Source of the DNA: Clostridia bacterium
Lineage (GTDB): Bacteria > Bacillota_A > Clostridia > Christensenellales > Aristaeellaceae
Direction: 5' to 3'
DNA length: 30,676 bases
Assembly: GCA_017509065.1 (NCBI GenBank)
Contig: JAFWQM010000155.1
Span: forward strand, 1-30,676
The position numbers were made by a program, and so were the translations under genes. Below are positions 7,527-16,589 of the stretch, piece by piece (positions within the stretch are counted from its first letter, which is position 1; each line of letters begins with the position of its first letter). Under the pieces are notes generated by a model. That model did no database searches and was not told the origin of the DNA. It saw only the letters and a program-made list of their open reading frames with translations.

Positions 7527-10364
7527 ATGCGGCGTGGATGGATCATAACAATCGCCGTAGTGGGGTGTCTCGCACTTCTGGTGACTGCCGTTCTCCTGAT
7601 CGGGAACAACGGCGTGCAAGCCACAGAGTGGCGGACCTACACCCCGGAGGATCAGGCGCGGCCCGACGGCGGCTCCCTTGTTTCCGCGTCTCAGGGAACC
7701 CTGTCCCCGGATTCCTGCGTCCTGCTCCCGGAATACGAGGGCAGGCAGAACGTGGTGCGCCTTTCCGCGGGCGGCAGCGTTTCCTGCCTGCTGAATGCCC
7801 CGGAAACGGGCGTTTACGGGCTGCGGGTAGGCTACCACACGGAAAACGGCAAGGGTGTGGACATGGAATACACCCTGCAGGTGGACGGGAAGCCCTACAA
7901 TACCGCCAACGCGGTGGTGTCTCTCAACCGGGTATGGGTGGATGCCGGTCAGCCGGAACGCACGCCCACCGGCAATGAGCTGCGGCCCAAGCAGGTGGAA
8001 GTCTTCCTGTGGACGGAAGCGCTGCTGGCGGACACCAACGAGGTGGAAGGCCAGGTGCTGCTTCAGCTGGAGAAGGGCGACCACGAGATCACGCTGACTT
8101 CCCTGCGCGAGGAAGCGGTGCTGGATTATCTGGCCCTTCAGGCGCGGGAGGCTCTGCCCACCTACGCGGAATACAAGGCGGCGAACGCCGGCATGCCGGT
8201 GGTAAAGAATGTGGAAGTGATTTTGCAGGCGGAAAACGCCTTGAGCAAATCCGCTTCCGCCATCTATCCCACCTATGACCGTACTTCCTCCTTTACCCAG
8301 CCTTATCATCCCACCCAAATGCGGCTGAACACCATCGGCGGCAGCGGGTGGAAGCATGTAGGCCAGTGGGTGGAATGGCTCATCGAAGCGCCGGAGGACG
8401 GGCTGTACCAGCTGGGGATGCGGTATCACCAGAATCAGTTGAAAGGCTTCTTTGTCGCCCGTCAGGTGATGCTGGACGGCCAAGTGCCCTTCCAGGAAAT
8501 GCAGGAAGTGCACTTCGCGTACCATTCCGAATGGGTGCTGGACTATCTGTCCGACGGCAGCGGAAGCCCGTACCTGTTCGCCCTGACCAAGGGCCCCCAC
8601 CTCCTGCGCATGCAGGTCACGCTGGGCGAAATGGCCCCTGTGATCTCCGATATGCAGGATACGGTGTACTCTCTGAACGAGCTGTACCGGCAGATCATCA
8701 TGGTTACGGGCACCGAGCCTGACTTCTACCGCGACTATTACCTGGAGCGGGTCATTCCCAATCTGGAAAGCCGCCTTTCTTCCCTGGCGGACGCCCTGGA
8801 CGGCTATCAGGCCACCATGGACCAAATGCTGGGCGGGGATTCCACCGCGGGTGAAATCATCCAGGTGCTTTCTTACCAGCTTCGGGATTTCGCGGCGGAG
8901 CCCTATACCATCCAGAAGCGGCTGACCACCTTCTCCTCCAACATTTCCTCCTTTGCGGAATGGATTCTTTCCGTGCAGGAGCAGCCGTTGGAAATCGACT
9001 ACCTGACGCTGGCGTCCCAGGATGTGAAGCCCGGGAAAACGGAGGATAACCTGATCGATACCATGAAGCGCGAGCTTCGGGCCTTTGTGGGTTCCTTCGT
9101 ACAGGATTACAACGCGTTCAGCTCCGCCGAGACCGGCGTGAAGCAGCAGGCCATTACCGTGTGGCTGTCCGCGGGCCGCGATCAGGCTTACGCCATCAAC
9201 CGCCTGATCCAGGAGGACTTTACCGCGAAAACGGGCATCAGCGTGAACCTGCAGCTGGTCAGCGGCGCGCTGCTCAAAGCCACCATCGCCGGACAGGGGC
9301 CGGACGTGAACCTGTTTACCGGCCGGGGCGAAGTGATGAACCTGGCCTTCCGCGAAGCCTTGGCGGATTTGAGCAAGCTGCCCGGCTATGCGGAAACCGC
9401 CGCCCAGCTTCGCGCTTCCGCTGAAGACCCCTACGCCTTCAACGGCGGCGTATACGGCCTGGCGGAAACCCAGGACTTCCTGATGATGTTCATCCGGGAC
9501 GACGTGCTGGATGAGCTGGAGCTGGATGTGCCGGAAACCTGGCAGGATCTATTGAATATCGCGCCCATCCTCCAGTCCAACAATTTGCAGATCGGTTTGC
9601 CCTACACCCAGCTTGGCGGCGCTACCGTCATTTCCAACGGTGTGGGCATGACCAGCCTGTTCCCCTCCCTGCTTTTGCAGATGGGCGGCAAATTCTATAC
9701 AGACGATTATAAAGCGACCCTGCTCAGCGAGCCGGTAGCCAACGCCGCTTTCCGCTCCTGGACAGATTTCTACACCCTCTACGATTATCCGCTCTATAAG
9801 GACGATTTTACCCGCTTCCGTACGGGCGAAATGCCGGTGATCATTACTTCCTATAATATGTATGCCCGGCTGAAGGCCACGGCTCCCGAAATCGCGGGCA
9901 AGTGGAGTATGCACCTGCTGCCTGGCGCCTCGAACCCGGACGGCACGGTGGACCATTCCACCACGGCGGACGGCACGGCGGCCATTATCCTGAGTTCCAG
10001 CAAAAACGTGGACGCCAGCTGGCAGTTCGTCCAATGGTGGATGGACGCCGGAACCCAGACCAGCTACGCCCGGGATATCGAATCGGATATCGGTACGCTG
10101 GGCCGCTATACCTCCGCCAACGTGGAAGCGTTCGAGCTGTCCAACTGGTCGCTGAACGAGCAGAAGACCATGAACGAGCAGTGGGCGCACGTGACCGAGC
10201 TGCCGGAAATCCCCGGCGGATATTACGTGTCCCGAAATCTGGATAACGCTTTCAGAGCGGTGGTGCTTTCCGGCAACGACGAGCGGGAGAGTCTGTTCTA
10301 CTGGACCAGCTCTACCAACGAGGAAATCGCCCGCAAGCGCCATGAAATGGGGCTGAACGATTGA
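7527..10364 (+). CDS. Extracellular solute-binding protein fused to carbohydrate-binding-like domains
   Basis: A 945-residue surface protein of an ABC sugar importer, about twice the usual size. ATG 7527 is chosen because GGAGG lies 8 bp upstream; an in-frame GTG at 7518 overlaps that ribosome site. Residues 1-30 are a signal peptide or anchor (hydrophobic, no good lipobox). About 33-210 and 228-371 are two beta-rich modules. The second has CBM6/35-like features (LQAEN start, GQWVEWLIEAPEDGLYQL). About 375-535 is a helical linker. The family 1-type substrate-binding domain covers about 540-935 (ITVWLSAGRDQAYAINRLI; GQGPDVNLFTGRGE). It precedes its two permeases. The extra modules may hold polysaccharide near the importer. 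The transported sugar is inferred from neighbours only. Confidence 0.88.
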   Translation: MRRGWIITIAVVGCLALLVTAVLLIGNNGVQATEWRTYTPEDQARPDGGSLVSASQGTLSPDSCVLLPEYEGRQNVVRLSAGGSVSCLLNAPETGVYGLRVGYHTENGKGVDMEYTLQVDGKPYNTANAVVSLNRVWVDAGQPERTPTGNELRPKQVEVFLWTEALLADTNEVEGQVLLQLEKGDHEITLTSLREEAVLDYLALQAREALPTYAEYKAANAGMPVVKNVEVILQAENALSKSASAIYPTYDRTSSFTQPYHPTQMRLNTIGGSGWKHVGQWVEWLIEAPEDGLYQLGMRYHQNQLKGFFVARQVMLDGQVPFQEMQEVHFAYHSEWVLDYLSDGSGSPYLFALTKGPHLLRMQVTLGEMAPVISDMQDTVYSLNELYRQIIMVTGTEPDFYRDYYLERVIPNLESRLSSLADALDGYQATMDQMLGGDSTAGEIIQVLSYQLRDFAAEPYTIQKRLTTFSSNISSFAEWILSVQEQPLEIDYLTLASQDVKPGKTEDNLIDTMKRELRAFVGSFVQDYNAFSSAETGVKQQAITVWLSAGRDQAYAINRLIQEDFTAKTGISVNLQLVSGALLKATIAGQGPDVNLFTGRGEVMNLAFREALADLSKLPGYAETAAQLRASAEDPYAFNGGVYGLAETQDFLMMFIRDDVLDELELDVPETWQDLLNIAPILQSNNLQIGLPYTQLGGATVISNGVGMTSLFPSLLLQMGGKFYTDDYKATLLSEPVANAAFRSWTDFYTLYDYPLYKDDFTRFRTGEMPVIITSYNMYARLKATAPEIAGKWSMHLLPGASNPDGTVDHSTTADGTAAIILSSSKNVDASWQFVQWWMDAGTQTSYARDIESDIGTLGRYTSANVEAFELSNWSLNEQKTMNEQWAHVTELPEIPGGYYVSRNLDNAFRAVVLSGNDERESLFYWTSSTNEEIARKRHEMGLND

Positions 10365-10421
10365 ATCGCAGCGCTGACGCCATTATAACCTGATACGATC
10401 TCTCAATAAGGAGGGCTGACG

Positions 10422-11324
10422 ATGGAAAACAACGGGTTGCTGCAGCGCATGCGGAGAAGTCGGGATAGCTATTTGCTGATGCTGCCTTACCTGCTCTTTT
10501 TCACGGTGTTTACGCTGGTGCCGGTCATCGTGGCTATTGTGGTTTCCTTTACAGAGTACAATATGCTCACCCCGGCCAAGTTCGTATTTCTGGATAACTA
10601 CATCCGCATGTTCCTGGAAGACAACGTGTTCTTAACGGCGCTGAGCAATATGGTCAAGATCGCCGTGATCATTGGACCTTTCAGCTACATTCTTTGCTTC
10701 TTCATCGCTTGGGTCATCAACGACCTGAGCCGTACCGGCCGTTCCATCCTGACCACCCTGTTCTATGTGCCCGCGGTGGTGGGCGGCGCGGCCTGGGCTG
10801 TATGGCGGCTGCTGCTCAGCGGCGACCAGTACGGGCTGATCAACAACTTCCTCATGTCCCTGGGCATCATTTTCGAGCCTGTTGCCTGGACCACCGAGGA
10901 ATCGGCCATCCTGCCGGTGATCATCATCGTGCAATTGTGGATGAGCATGGGCATCAGCTTCCTGTCCTTCATCGCCGGTATGCAGACGGTGGACGTGTCC
11001 CTTTACGAGGCGGGCATGATCGACGGCATCAAGAACCGCTTCCAGGAGCTGTGGTATGTAACGCTGCCTTCCATGCTGCCCCAGCTGGTATTCGGCGCGG
11101 TGATGCAGATCATTTCGGCCTTTACGGTAGCGGATGTTTCAGTGCAGCTATGCGGCTTGCCATCCACCAATTACGCGGGCGAAACCATTGTAACCCACAT
11201 CATGGACTACGGCACCATCCGCTATGAATTCGGTTATGCCTGCGCCATGAGCGTGGTGCTGGTGCTGCTGATGCAGCTGTCCCGCGCGCTTGTAACCAAA
11301 ATGCTGAGCAAGGTTGGATCATAA
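10422..11324 (+). CDS. ABC sugar transporter permease 1a (MalF/UgpA type)
   Basis: A 300-residue inner-membrane permease of a carbohydrate-uptake (CUT1) ABC importer. About six transmembrane helices are visible, starting with YLLMLPYLLFFTVFTLVPVIV. The cytoplasmic EAA loop that contacts the ATPase lies at about 195-215 (EAGMIDGIKNRFQELWYVTLP in two adjoining parts). The start is set by AAGGAGGG 6 bp upstream of the ATG. It pairs with the next gene, 12 bp downstream, and with the 945-residue binding protein upstream. No ATPase gene is present in the operon, which implies a shared MsmX/MsiK-like ATPase encoded elsewhere. Confidence 0.93.
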   Translation: MENNGLLQRMRRSRDSYLLMLPYLLFFTVFTLVPVIVAIVVSFTEYNMLTPAKFVFLDNYIRMFLEDNVFLTALSNMVKIAVIIGPFSYILCFFIAWVINDLSRTGRSILTTLFYVPAVVGGAAWAVWRLLLSGDQYGLINNFLMSLGIIFEPVAWTTEESAILPVIIIVQLWMSMGISFLSFIAGMQTVDVSLYEAGMIDGIKNRFQELWYVTLPSMLPQLVFGAVMQIISAFTVADVSVQLCGLPSTNYAGETIVTHIMDYGTIRYEFGYACAMSVVLVLLMQLSRALVTKMLSKVGS

Positions 11325-11336
11325 GGAGGTGAAAAT

Positions 11337-12227
11337 ATGCAGCTGACCCTGAAAAAAATCTTTCACAGGCGCGGCAAGGTCGGCATGAAGCGGCGCCGCT
11401 CCAAGGTAGGCAGCTTCTTCATGTTCCTGGGTATTTTCCTCCTGGCCGCGTTCATGGCCTTCCCCCTGTACTATACGGTGGTGCAGTCGCTCAAGCCCAT
11501 TGACGAAATCTTCCGTTTCCCGCCCACGCTGTATGTGAACCGGCCTACCATGGACAACTACGGCGAAATGTTCCGCATTCTGGCGAACATGTGGGTGCCC
11601 CTGTCCCGGTATCTGTTCAACACCCTGATGATCGCCGTCCTGGGCACCGGGCTGCACGTGATCCTGGCGGGCATGGCGGCCTATCCTCTGGCCAAGCATA
11701 AGTTCCCCGGCAAAAACCTGATTTTCGCCATTATCATGCTGGGCCTCATGTTTGTGCCCCAAGTGACCTTCGTTCCCTCCTTCATCATCATTTCCAAACT
11801 GGGTCTGCTCAACACTTATTGGGCGCAGCTGCTGCCCACCATCGGCGTTTCCCTGGGCCTGTTCCTGATGCGTCAGTTCATGGAGCAGATGCCGGACGCC
11901 ATGATGGAAGCGGCCAAAATTGACGGAGCCGGAGAATTCCGCATCTGCTTCCAGATCGTTTTCCCCAGCGTGAAGCCCGCCATCGTGACGGTCATCATTT
12001 TCCAGTTCATCAATCTCTGGAATCTGTCCGGCGGCGATGTCGTGTATAATGAAGAGCTTAAGACCCTCACCCAGGCCATGTCCCAGATCAGCGCGGCGAA
12101 CGCATACGCCCGGTACGGCCCCTCCATGGCCGCCGCCGTGATCATGATGCTGCCGCCTATCCTGATCTTCGTACTGCTGCAGCGTCAGGTCATCGAAACC
12201 ATGACCAGCGCGGGCATCAAGGGCTAA
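11337..12227 (+). CDS. ABC sugar transporter permease 1b (MalG/AraQ type)
   Basis: A 296-residue partner permease. A basic cytoplasmic N-terminus is followed by the first helix (FFMFLGIFLLAAFMAFPLYY) and the typical loop VVQSLKPIDEIFRFPP. The EAA loop starts near 191 (EAAKIDGAGEFRICFQIVFP). AAGGAGGTG precedes the ATG. It would form a heterodimeric membrane channel with the preceding permease. The end of the gene overlaps the ribosome site region of the next gene, whose TTG start is 15 bp after this stop. Confidence 0.93.
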   Translation: MQLTLKKIFHRRGKVGMKRRRSKVGSFFMFLGIFLLAAFMAFPLYYTVVQSLKPIDEIFRFPPTLYVNRPTMDNYGEMFRILANMWVPLSRYLFNTLMIAVLGTGLHVILAGMAAYPLAKHKFPGKNLIFAIIMLGLMFVPQVTFVPSFIIISKLGLLNTYWAQLLPTIGVSLGLFLMRQFMEQMPDAMMEAAKIDGAGEFRICFQIVFPSVKPAIVTVIIFQFINLWNLSGGDVVYNEELKTLTQAMSQISAANAYARYGPSMAAAVIMMLPPILIFVLLQRQVIETMTSAGIKG

Positions 12228-12242
12228 GAGGAGGCGGAGCAA

Positions 12243-14372
12243 TTGAAAAAGACAAAATGGCTGATCCTCATTCTGGCGCTGATGCTGCTTCCCTCCATGG
12301 GAAACGCGGAAGCGGTTTATCCCTCCTATACTTATAACGAATGGGACGAATCCGTGAGTACCCCCCAGGGCTACGTTGTGGAAACCACCATTCGAGGCGC
12401 TCAGGCTGAAGGCGGCGCGTGGAAACAGCCCCAGGACCTGTGCGTGACCGCAGAAGGGCACATCCTGCTGGCGGACAGCGGCAATGACCGCATCCTGGAA
12501 TACGACGGCGAATGGCATCTGCTGCGGGAAATCACCCAGGCCACCCTGGAAAACGGGGAAACCCTGCCGCTGGCGGGTCCCAACGGATTGCACGTTTCCC
12601 AGGACGGCACGCTGTACGTGGCCCTGAAAAAGAGCGCTCAAGCCTTCGTGGCGAACCTGGAAACCATGCGGGTTTCGCTGCTGATCGAGAATCCCCGCAA
12701 CCCCCTGCTTGGCGACGATTTTACCTTCTCCCCCGCCAAGATCGGCGCGGATAACGCGGGCCGAATCTACATCCTGAGCACAGGCTGCTATTCCGGCTTC
12801 CTCCAGTTCTCTCCCCAGGGAGAATTCATGGGGTATTACGGCGCGAACAAAGTGGCCGTCACGCCCGAAGTGCTGTTCAACTACTACTGGAAATCCATCA
12901 TGACCAATGAACAGCGCCAGAATATGACCAGTATCCTGCCGGTGGAGTATTCCAACCTGTACTGCGCTCCCGACGGCTTTGTGTACGCCACCACCGTGGC
13001 CACCAGCAGCCCGGTCAACCAGGTGAAGCGTTTGAACCCCCTGGGCAACAACACCTACCTGGCCAGGGGAGACAAAGAAATCAATTTCGGCGACGAGGAA
13101 CTGGCAGTCACCTCCCAGGGCGCTGCGTCCAGCACCCTGCTGCCGACCTTTGTGGACGCGGTCGTAACCGCTGACAGCGAATTCGTTTTCGCCGTGGACC
13201 GCTCCTATGGCCGCGTATTTGAACGCGACCGCACCGGCAATCTGATTGCCGTGTTCGGCGCGCTGGGTACCCAGGAGGGCACCTTCCGCCAGCCCGTAGC
13301 GCTCGATTTGCTGGACGGCAAGGTGCTGGTGCTGGATACGGCGAAAAACAACGTAACCGTGTTCGCGCCTACCGCTTACGCCAACCTGGTGCATCAGGCG
13401 GTTTCCCTGTACAACGCGGGCGAATACGAGGCTTCCCGCTCGGTGTGGAACGACGTGCTCAAGCACAACAGCAATGCCACCCAGGCGTATGCGGGCGTGG
13501 GCCGGGCGCTGCTCAAGGAAAACCAGCATGAGGAAGCGCTTCAGTACTTCAAGCTTGGCGACAGCCGGGAGGAATACTCCCAGACCTACCGCATCGTGCG
13601 CCTCAACCGGCTGCGGGATGGCGCGGTGGGCGCCGTGGCCGTCGTGGCCGCGCTGGTGGTTGTGGTAAAGCTGATCTCCTTCATCAAAAAGAAGCGGAAG
13701 AAGGGCGGGGACGAGCCTCGGGAAAAATGGCTCACCCGCTTGATGAAGCGGCTGCGGATCCCCACCCATACTGTGTTCCCCAAAGCCATTTTCCATCCCT
13801 TCCTGGGATTCCAGGAGATTCGCTTCGGCGAAGAAAAAACCTCCCTGTGGGCAGCCATCGTGATTGCCATCCTATATGTGCTGGCCACTATCTACCAGTA
13901 TGTGGGCACCGGGTATCTGTTCAATGAAAACAACATCGCGGATATCAACCTGTGGCTGCTGCTGGCGAAATCCCTGGGCGTGCTGGTGATCTTCTGCGCG
14001 GCTCAGTGGTCGGTGTCCATCCTGATCAACACCAGTGGCCGGCTCAGCGATATCGTGATCACCGCCTGCTACGCGCTGGCTCCCTATACCGCCGCGATTT
14101 TCATCGGCACATGGCTGTCCAATTACATGCTGCTGGATGAATTGTATGCGTCGTATATCATTACGCTGGGGATGCTGTGGGGCGTGGTGATCCTGCTCAT
14201 CGGCACCATCACGTGCCACGAATTGTCCTTTGGCAAAACCATTGGCTTCCTGCTGCTGACCGTCGCCGGCATGGCGGTGATCGTGTTCATCGGCGTGCTG
14301 TTCTACACGCTGCTGGAACAGTTGATTACCTTCTTCTCCACGCTCTATGTGGAAGTCGTATTCAGAATGTAA
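12243..14372 (+). CDS. NHL/beta-propeller, TPR and Yip1-type membrane fusion protein
   Basis: A 709-residue membrane protein starting at TTG, supported by GGAGG 8 bp upstream. A signal peptide covers about 1-23 (ILALMLLPSMGNAEA). About 45-375 is an extracellular beta-propeller with NHL-like repeats (KQPQDLCVTAEGHILLADSGNDRI split over two blades; FRQPVALDLLDGKVLVLDTAKNNV). About 378-445 holds TPR-like helices (AVSLYNAGEYEASRSVW; AYAGVGRALLKENQHEEAL). A transmembrane helix lies near 459-480, followed by a lysine-rich stop-transfer. From about 510 comes a Yip1-like domain with five hydrophobic helices. Such proteins often accompany DUF5696 and sugar-importer genes in Bacillota; the function is unknown. 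A role organising the importer or sensing surface sugar is inference. Confidence 0.82.
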   Translation: MKKTKWLILILALMLLPSMGNAEAVYPSYTYNEWDESVSTPQGYVVETTIRGAQAEGGAWKQPQDLCVTAEGHILLADSGNDRILEYDGEWHLLREITQATLENGETLPLAGPNGLHVSQDGTLYVALKKSAQAFVANLETMRVSLLIENPRNPLLGDDFTFSPAKIGADNAGRIYILSTGCYSGFLQFSPQGEFMGYYGANKVAVTPEVLFNYYWKSIMTNEQRQNMTSILPVEYSNLYCAPDGFVYATTVATSSPVNQVKRLNPLGNNTYLARGDKEINFGDEELAVTSQGAASSTLLPTFVDAVVTADSEFVFAVDRSYGRVFERDRTGNLIAVFGALGTQEGTFRQPVALDLLDGKVLVLDTAKNNVTVFAPTAYANLVHQAVSLYNAGEYEASRSVWNDVLKHNSNATQAYAGVGRALLKENQHEEALQYFKLGDSREEYSQTYRIVRLNRLRDGAVGAVAVVAALVVVVKLISFIKKKRKKGGDEPREKWLTRLMKRLRIPTHTVFPKAIFHPFLGFQEIRFGEEKTSLWAAIVIAILYVLATIYQYVGTGYLFNENNIADINLWLLLAKSLGVLVIFCAAQWSVSILINTSGRLSDIVITACYALAPYTAAIFIGTWLSNYMLLDELYASYIITLGMLWGVVILLIGTITCHELSFGKTIGFLLLTVAGMAVIVFIGVLFYTLLEQLITFFSTLYVEVVFRM

Positions 14373-14384
14373 GGGGGTGGTGTG

Positions 14385-16589
14385 ATGCTGAAAAGAATCT
14401 TAACGGCGCTGATCGTTTCGCTGTGTCTGCTTTTGCCCGCCGCCGCTTTGGGCGAATGGGAAAACGTGGCGGAAAACGAACGGTTTACCCTGTGCTATGA
14501 CCCCCAGGAAAGCCAGATCATGCTGAAGGACGCGCAAACCAACGCGGAATGGCGCTCCACCCCGGCGGACATTGACCAGGACAAAATCGCTTCCGGTATG
14601 AACAAGATCAACCGGCAGAGCGACCTGATCGTTACCTATCACAATCCCACCTATGTGACCAACCAGGTAAACAGCTATACCGGGTCCATCAAAAATGGCG
14701 ATTTCACCTGGGAGAAAATTGAAAACGGCATTGAGATCCGTTACTTCTTCCCCAAGCAGGGCTTCCTGATTCCCGTGCGCTACGTGCTGGAAAAGGACGG
14801 CCTGAAGGCGTCCATCCTCAGCGAGCAGATTCGGGAAGACCTGTGGACGCTGTCGGAGGACCCGGCTGAAATCGAAAAAGCCTCCGCCAAAAAAGAAAAG
14901 CTGTCCGTCATGACCGTTTCCCTGCTGCCCTTCATGGGCGCGGCCGGGGCGCAGGACGAAGGCTATCTGGTGGTGCCGGATGGCAGCGGGGCGCTGATTC
15001 ACTTCAACAACGGGCGCGGCGACACCGCCGTGTACCAGCAGGACGTATTCGGCCGTGACAGCACGCTGAGCGTGAAAAGAGCGGCCACCAAAACGTATCA
15101 GGTCAACATGCCGCTGTATGGCATGGTGAAAAACGGTCTGGGCCTGATGGCGGTGGTGGAGCAGGGCGAATACCAGGCCCAGCTGAACGCCGCCGTGGCG
15201 GGGCAGCTGACCGGATATAACAACGCTTACTTCACCGTGACCTACATCAACATGGAGAGCAACACCCTGATGGCGGGCTCCAGCAGCAGCAAGAGCGTGA
15301 CCCTGGCCGCCAACACCTTCCGGGATATGGGCGATTTCATCGTTCACTATTACCTGCTGGATAAAGAAGACGCCAATTACGCCGACATCGCCGCAGCCTA
15401 CAGAGACCTGCTGGGCCTGCACGATGTGAAGGCGGAGCATATTTCCTCCACGCAGCTGAAAATGGTGGCGTCCATTCCCTCCATCAAAACCTTCATCGGC
15501 ATTCCCTACAACAGCGTAACCGTGCTGACCAGCTACAGCGAAGCCGCCCAGGCCCTTGCCGACCTGAACGCCGCCGGAGTGAAAGGCGCGTCGCTTCATT
15601 ACACAGGCTGGTCCAATCAATCCGTGAAGGGGAAAATGGTCACCGGTCTGGCCCTGGATAACCGGCTGGATGGGAAGAGCGGTTTCGATCAGCTGCTCAA
15701 AACCGCTGAAAGCACGAATTCAAGCGTGTCTCTGGCTGTGGATCTGGTGAACCTGTACAAAAACGGCAACGGCTACTGGTCCCTGTTCTCCGCCACGGAC
15801 AACGTAAACAGCACGGCGCGGCAGATGAACGAATATCACATGAGCACAGGCGTCAAGGATCCCTCCGGCAACACCTGGTATCTGCTGAGCCCGGATGTGG
15901 TGCCCGATGCCAGCGGCAAGCTTGCCAACGGCATGGCGGGAACCAAGGCGGGCGTTTCCCTGACCTCGCTCGCCAATACCGTTTATTCCAGCCTGGGCAA
16001 GAACGGCATTTCCCGCACCCAGGCGGGCGCGTACTGGAAGCAGTCGCTGGAGGCGCTGCACAGCAAAATCCCGTACCTGACGGCTGAAACGCCCAACGCT
16101 TACGCGTTCCCCTACCTCCAGCAGGCGGACGACGCGCCCATGGCCTCCAGCCGCTTCGACGTGATGGATACCGATATTCCCTTCTACCAACTGGTGGCTC
16201 ATGGCGCGATGGTCATGTATACCGAGCCGCTCAACGAACGGGGAAGCACGGATACCGCTATCCTGCGCATGGCGGAATACGGTCTGTACCCCTCCTGGCG
16301 GCTGATTGCCAGGGACCCGGCGCTGCTCTCCGGCACGGACGGGGCGGATTGGTTCGCCATGTCGCTGAGCGCCTGGCAGGAGGACGTGGTCCGCATCGCC
16401 AAGCAAATGGAAGCGCTGGCTCCCTACGCGGCTCTGCGGATGATCGGCCATGAACGGATCAACGCCAATGTTTCTATCACCACCTATGAAAACGGCGACC
16501 GGGTTTTCGTGAATTACGGAAAAACGGACGCCACGGTGGAGGGTGTCACTGTTCCGGCACAGAGCTTCACGATCAAGGAGGTGGATTAA
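14385..16589 (+). CDS. DUF5696 protein, exported, putative glycoside-hydrolase-like
   Basis: A 734-residue exported protein of the DUF5696 family, assigned from its pattern and its place beside the Yip1-type gene. ATG 14385 is preferred over the GTG at 14382 because it follows the GGGGGTGG ribosome site at better spacing. A signal peptide covers about 1-23 (LLLPAAALG). A beta-rich N-terminal half (about 25-320, YLVVPDGSGALIHFNNG at about 195-211) is followed by an alpha/beta, possibly TIM-barrel-like half (FIGIPYNSVTVLTSYSEAA; FYQLVAHGAMVMYTEPLN). The C-terminal small domain includes VFVNYGKTDATVEGVTVPA. No catalytic residues can be assigned. It is transcribed between two sets of permeases and may act on surface-bound glycan before uptake. 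Confidence 0.75.
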   Translation: MLKRILTALIVSLCLLLPAAALGEWENVAENERFTLCYDPQESQIMLKDAQTNAEWRSTPADIDQDKIASGMNKINRQSDLIVTYHNPTYVTNQVNSYTGSIKNGDFTWEKIENGIEIRYFFPKQGFLIPVRYVLEKDGLKASILSEQIREDLWTLSEDPAEIEKASAKKEKLSVMTVSLLPFMGAAGAQDEGYLVVPDGSGALIHFNNGRGDTAVYQQDVFGRDSTLSVKRAATKTYQVNMPLYGMVKNGLGLMAVVEQGEYQAQLNAAVAGQLTGYNNAYFTVTYINMESNTLMAGSSSSKSVTLAANTFRDMGDFIVHYYLLDKEDANYADIAAAYRDLLGLHDVKAEHISSTQLKMVASIPSIKTFIGIPYNSVTVLTSYSEAAQALADLNAAGVKGASLHYTGWSNQSVKGKMVTGLALDNRLDGKSGFDQLLKTAESTNSSVSLAVDLVNLYKNGNGYWSLFSATDNVNSTARQMNEYHMSTGVKDPSGNTWYLLSPDVVPDASGKLANGMAGTKAGVSLTSLANTVYSSLGKNGISRTQAGAYWKQSLEALHSKIPYLTAETPNAYAFPYLQQADDAPMASSRFDVMDTDIPFYQLVAHGAMVMYTEPLNERGSTDTAILRMAEYGLYPSWRLIARDPALLSGTDGADWFAMSLSAWQEDVVRIAKQMEALAPYAALRMIGHERINANVSITTYENGDRVFVNYGKTDATVEGVTVPAQSFTIKEVD

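Noticed and set aside
11319..13796. 825-codon open frame on the minus strand
   Set aside because: It is antisense to a permease and the NHL-Yip1 gene. Its composition (His, Gln and Gly rich, with no domain) is typical of a complement-strand shadow.
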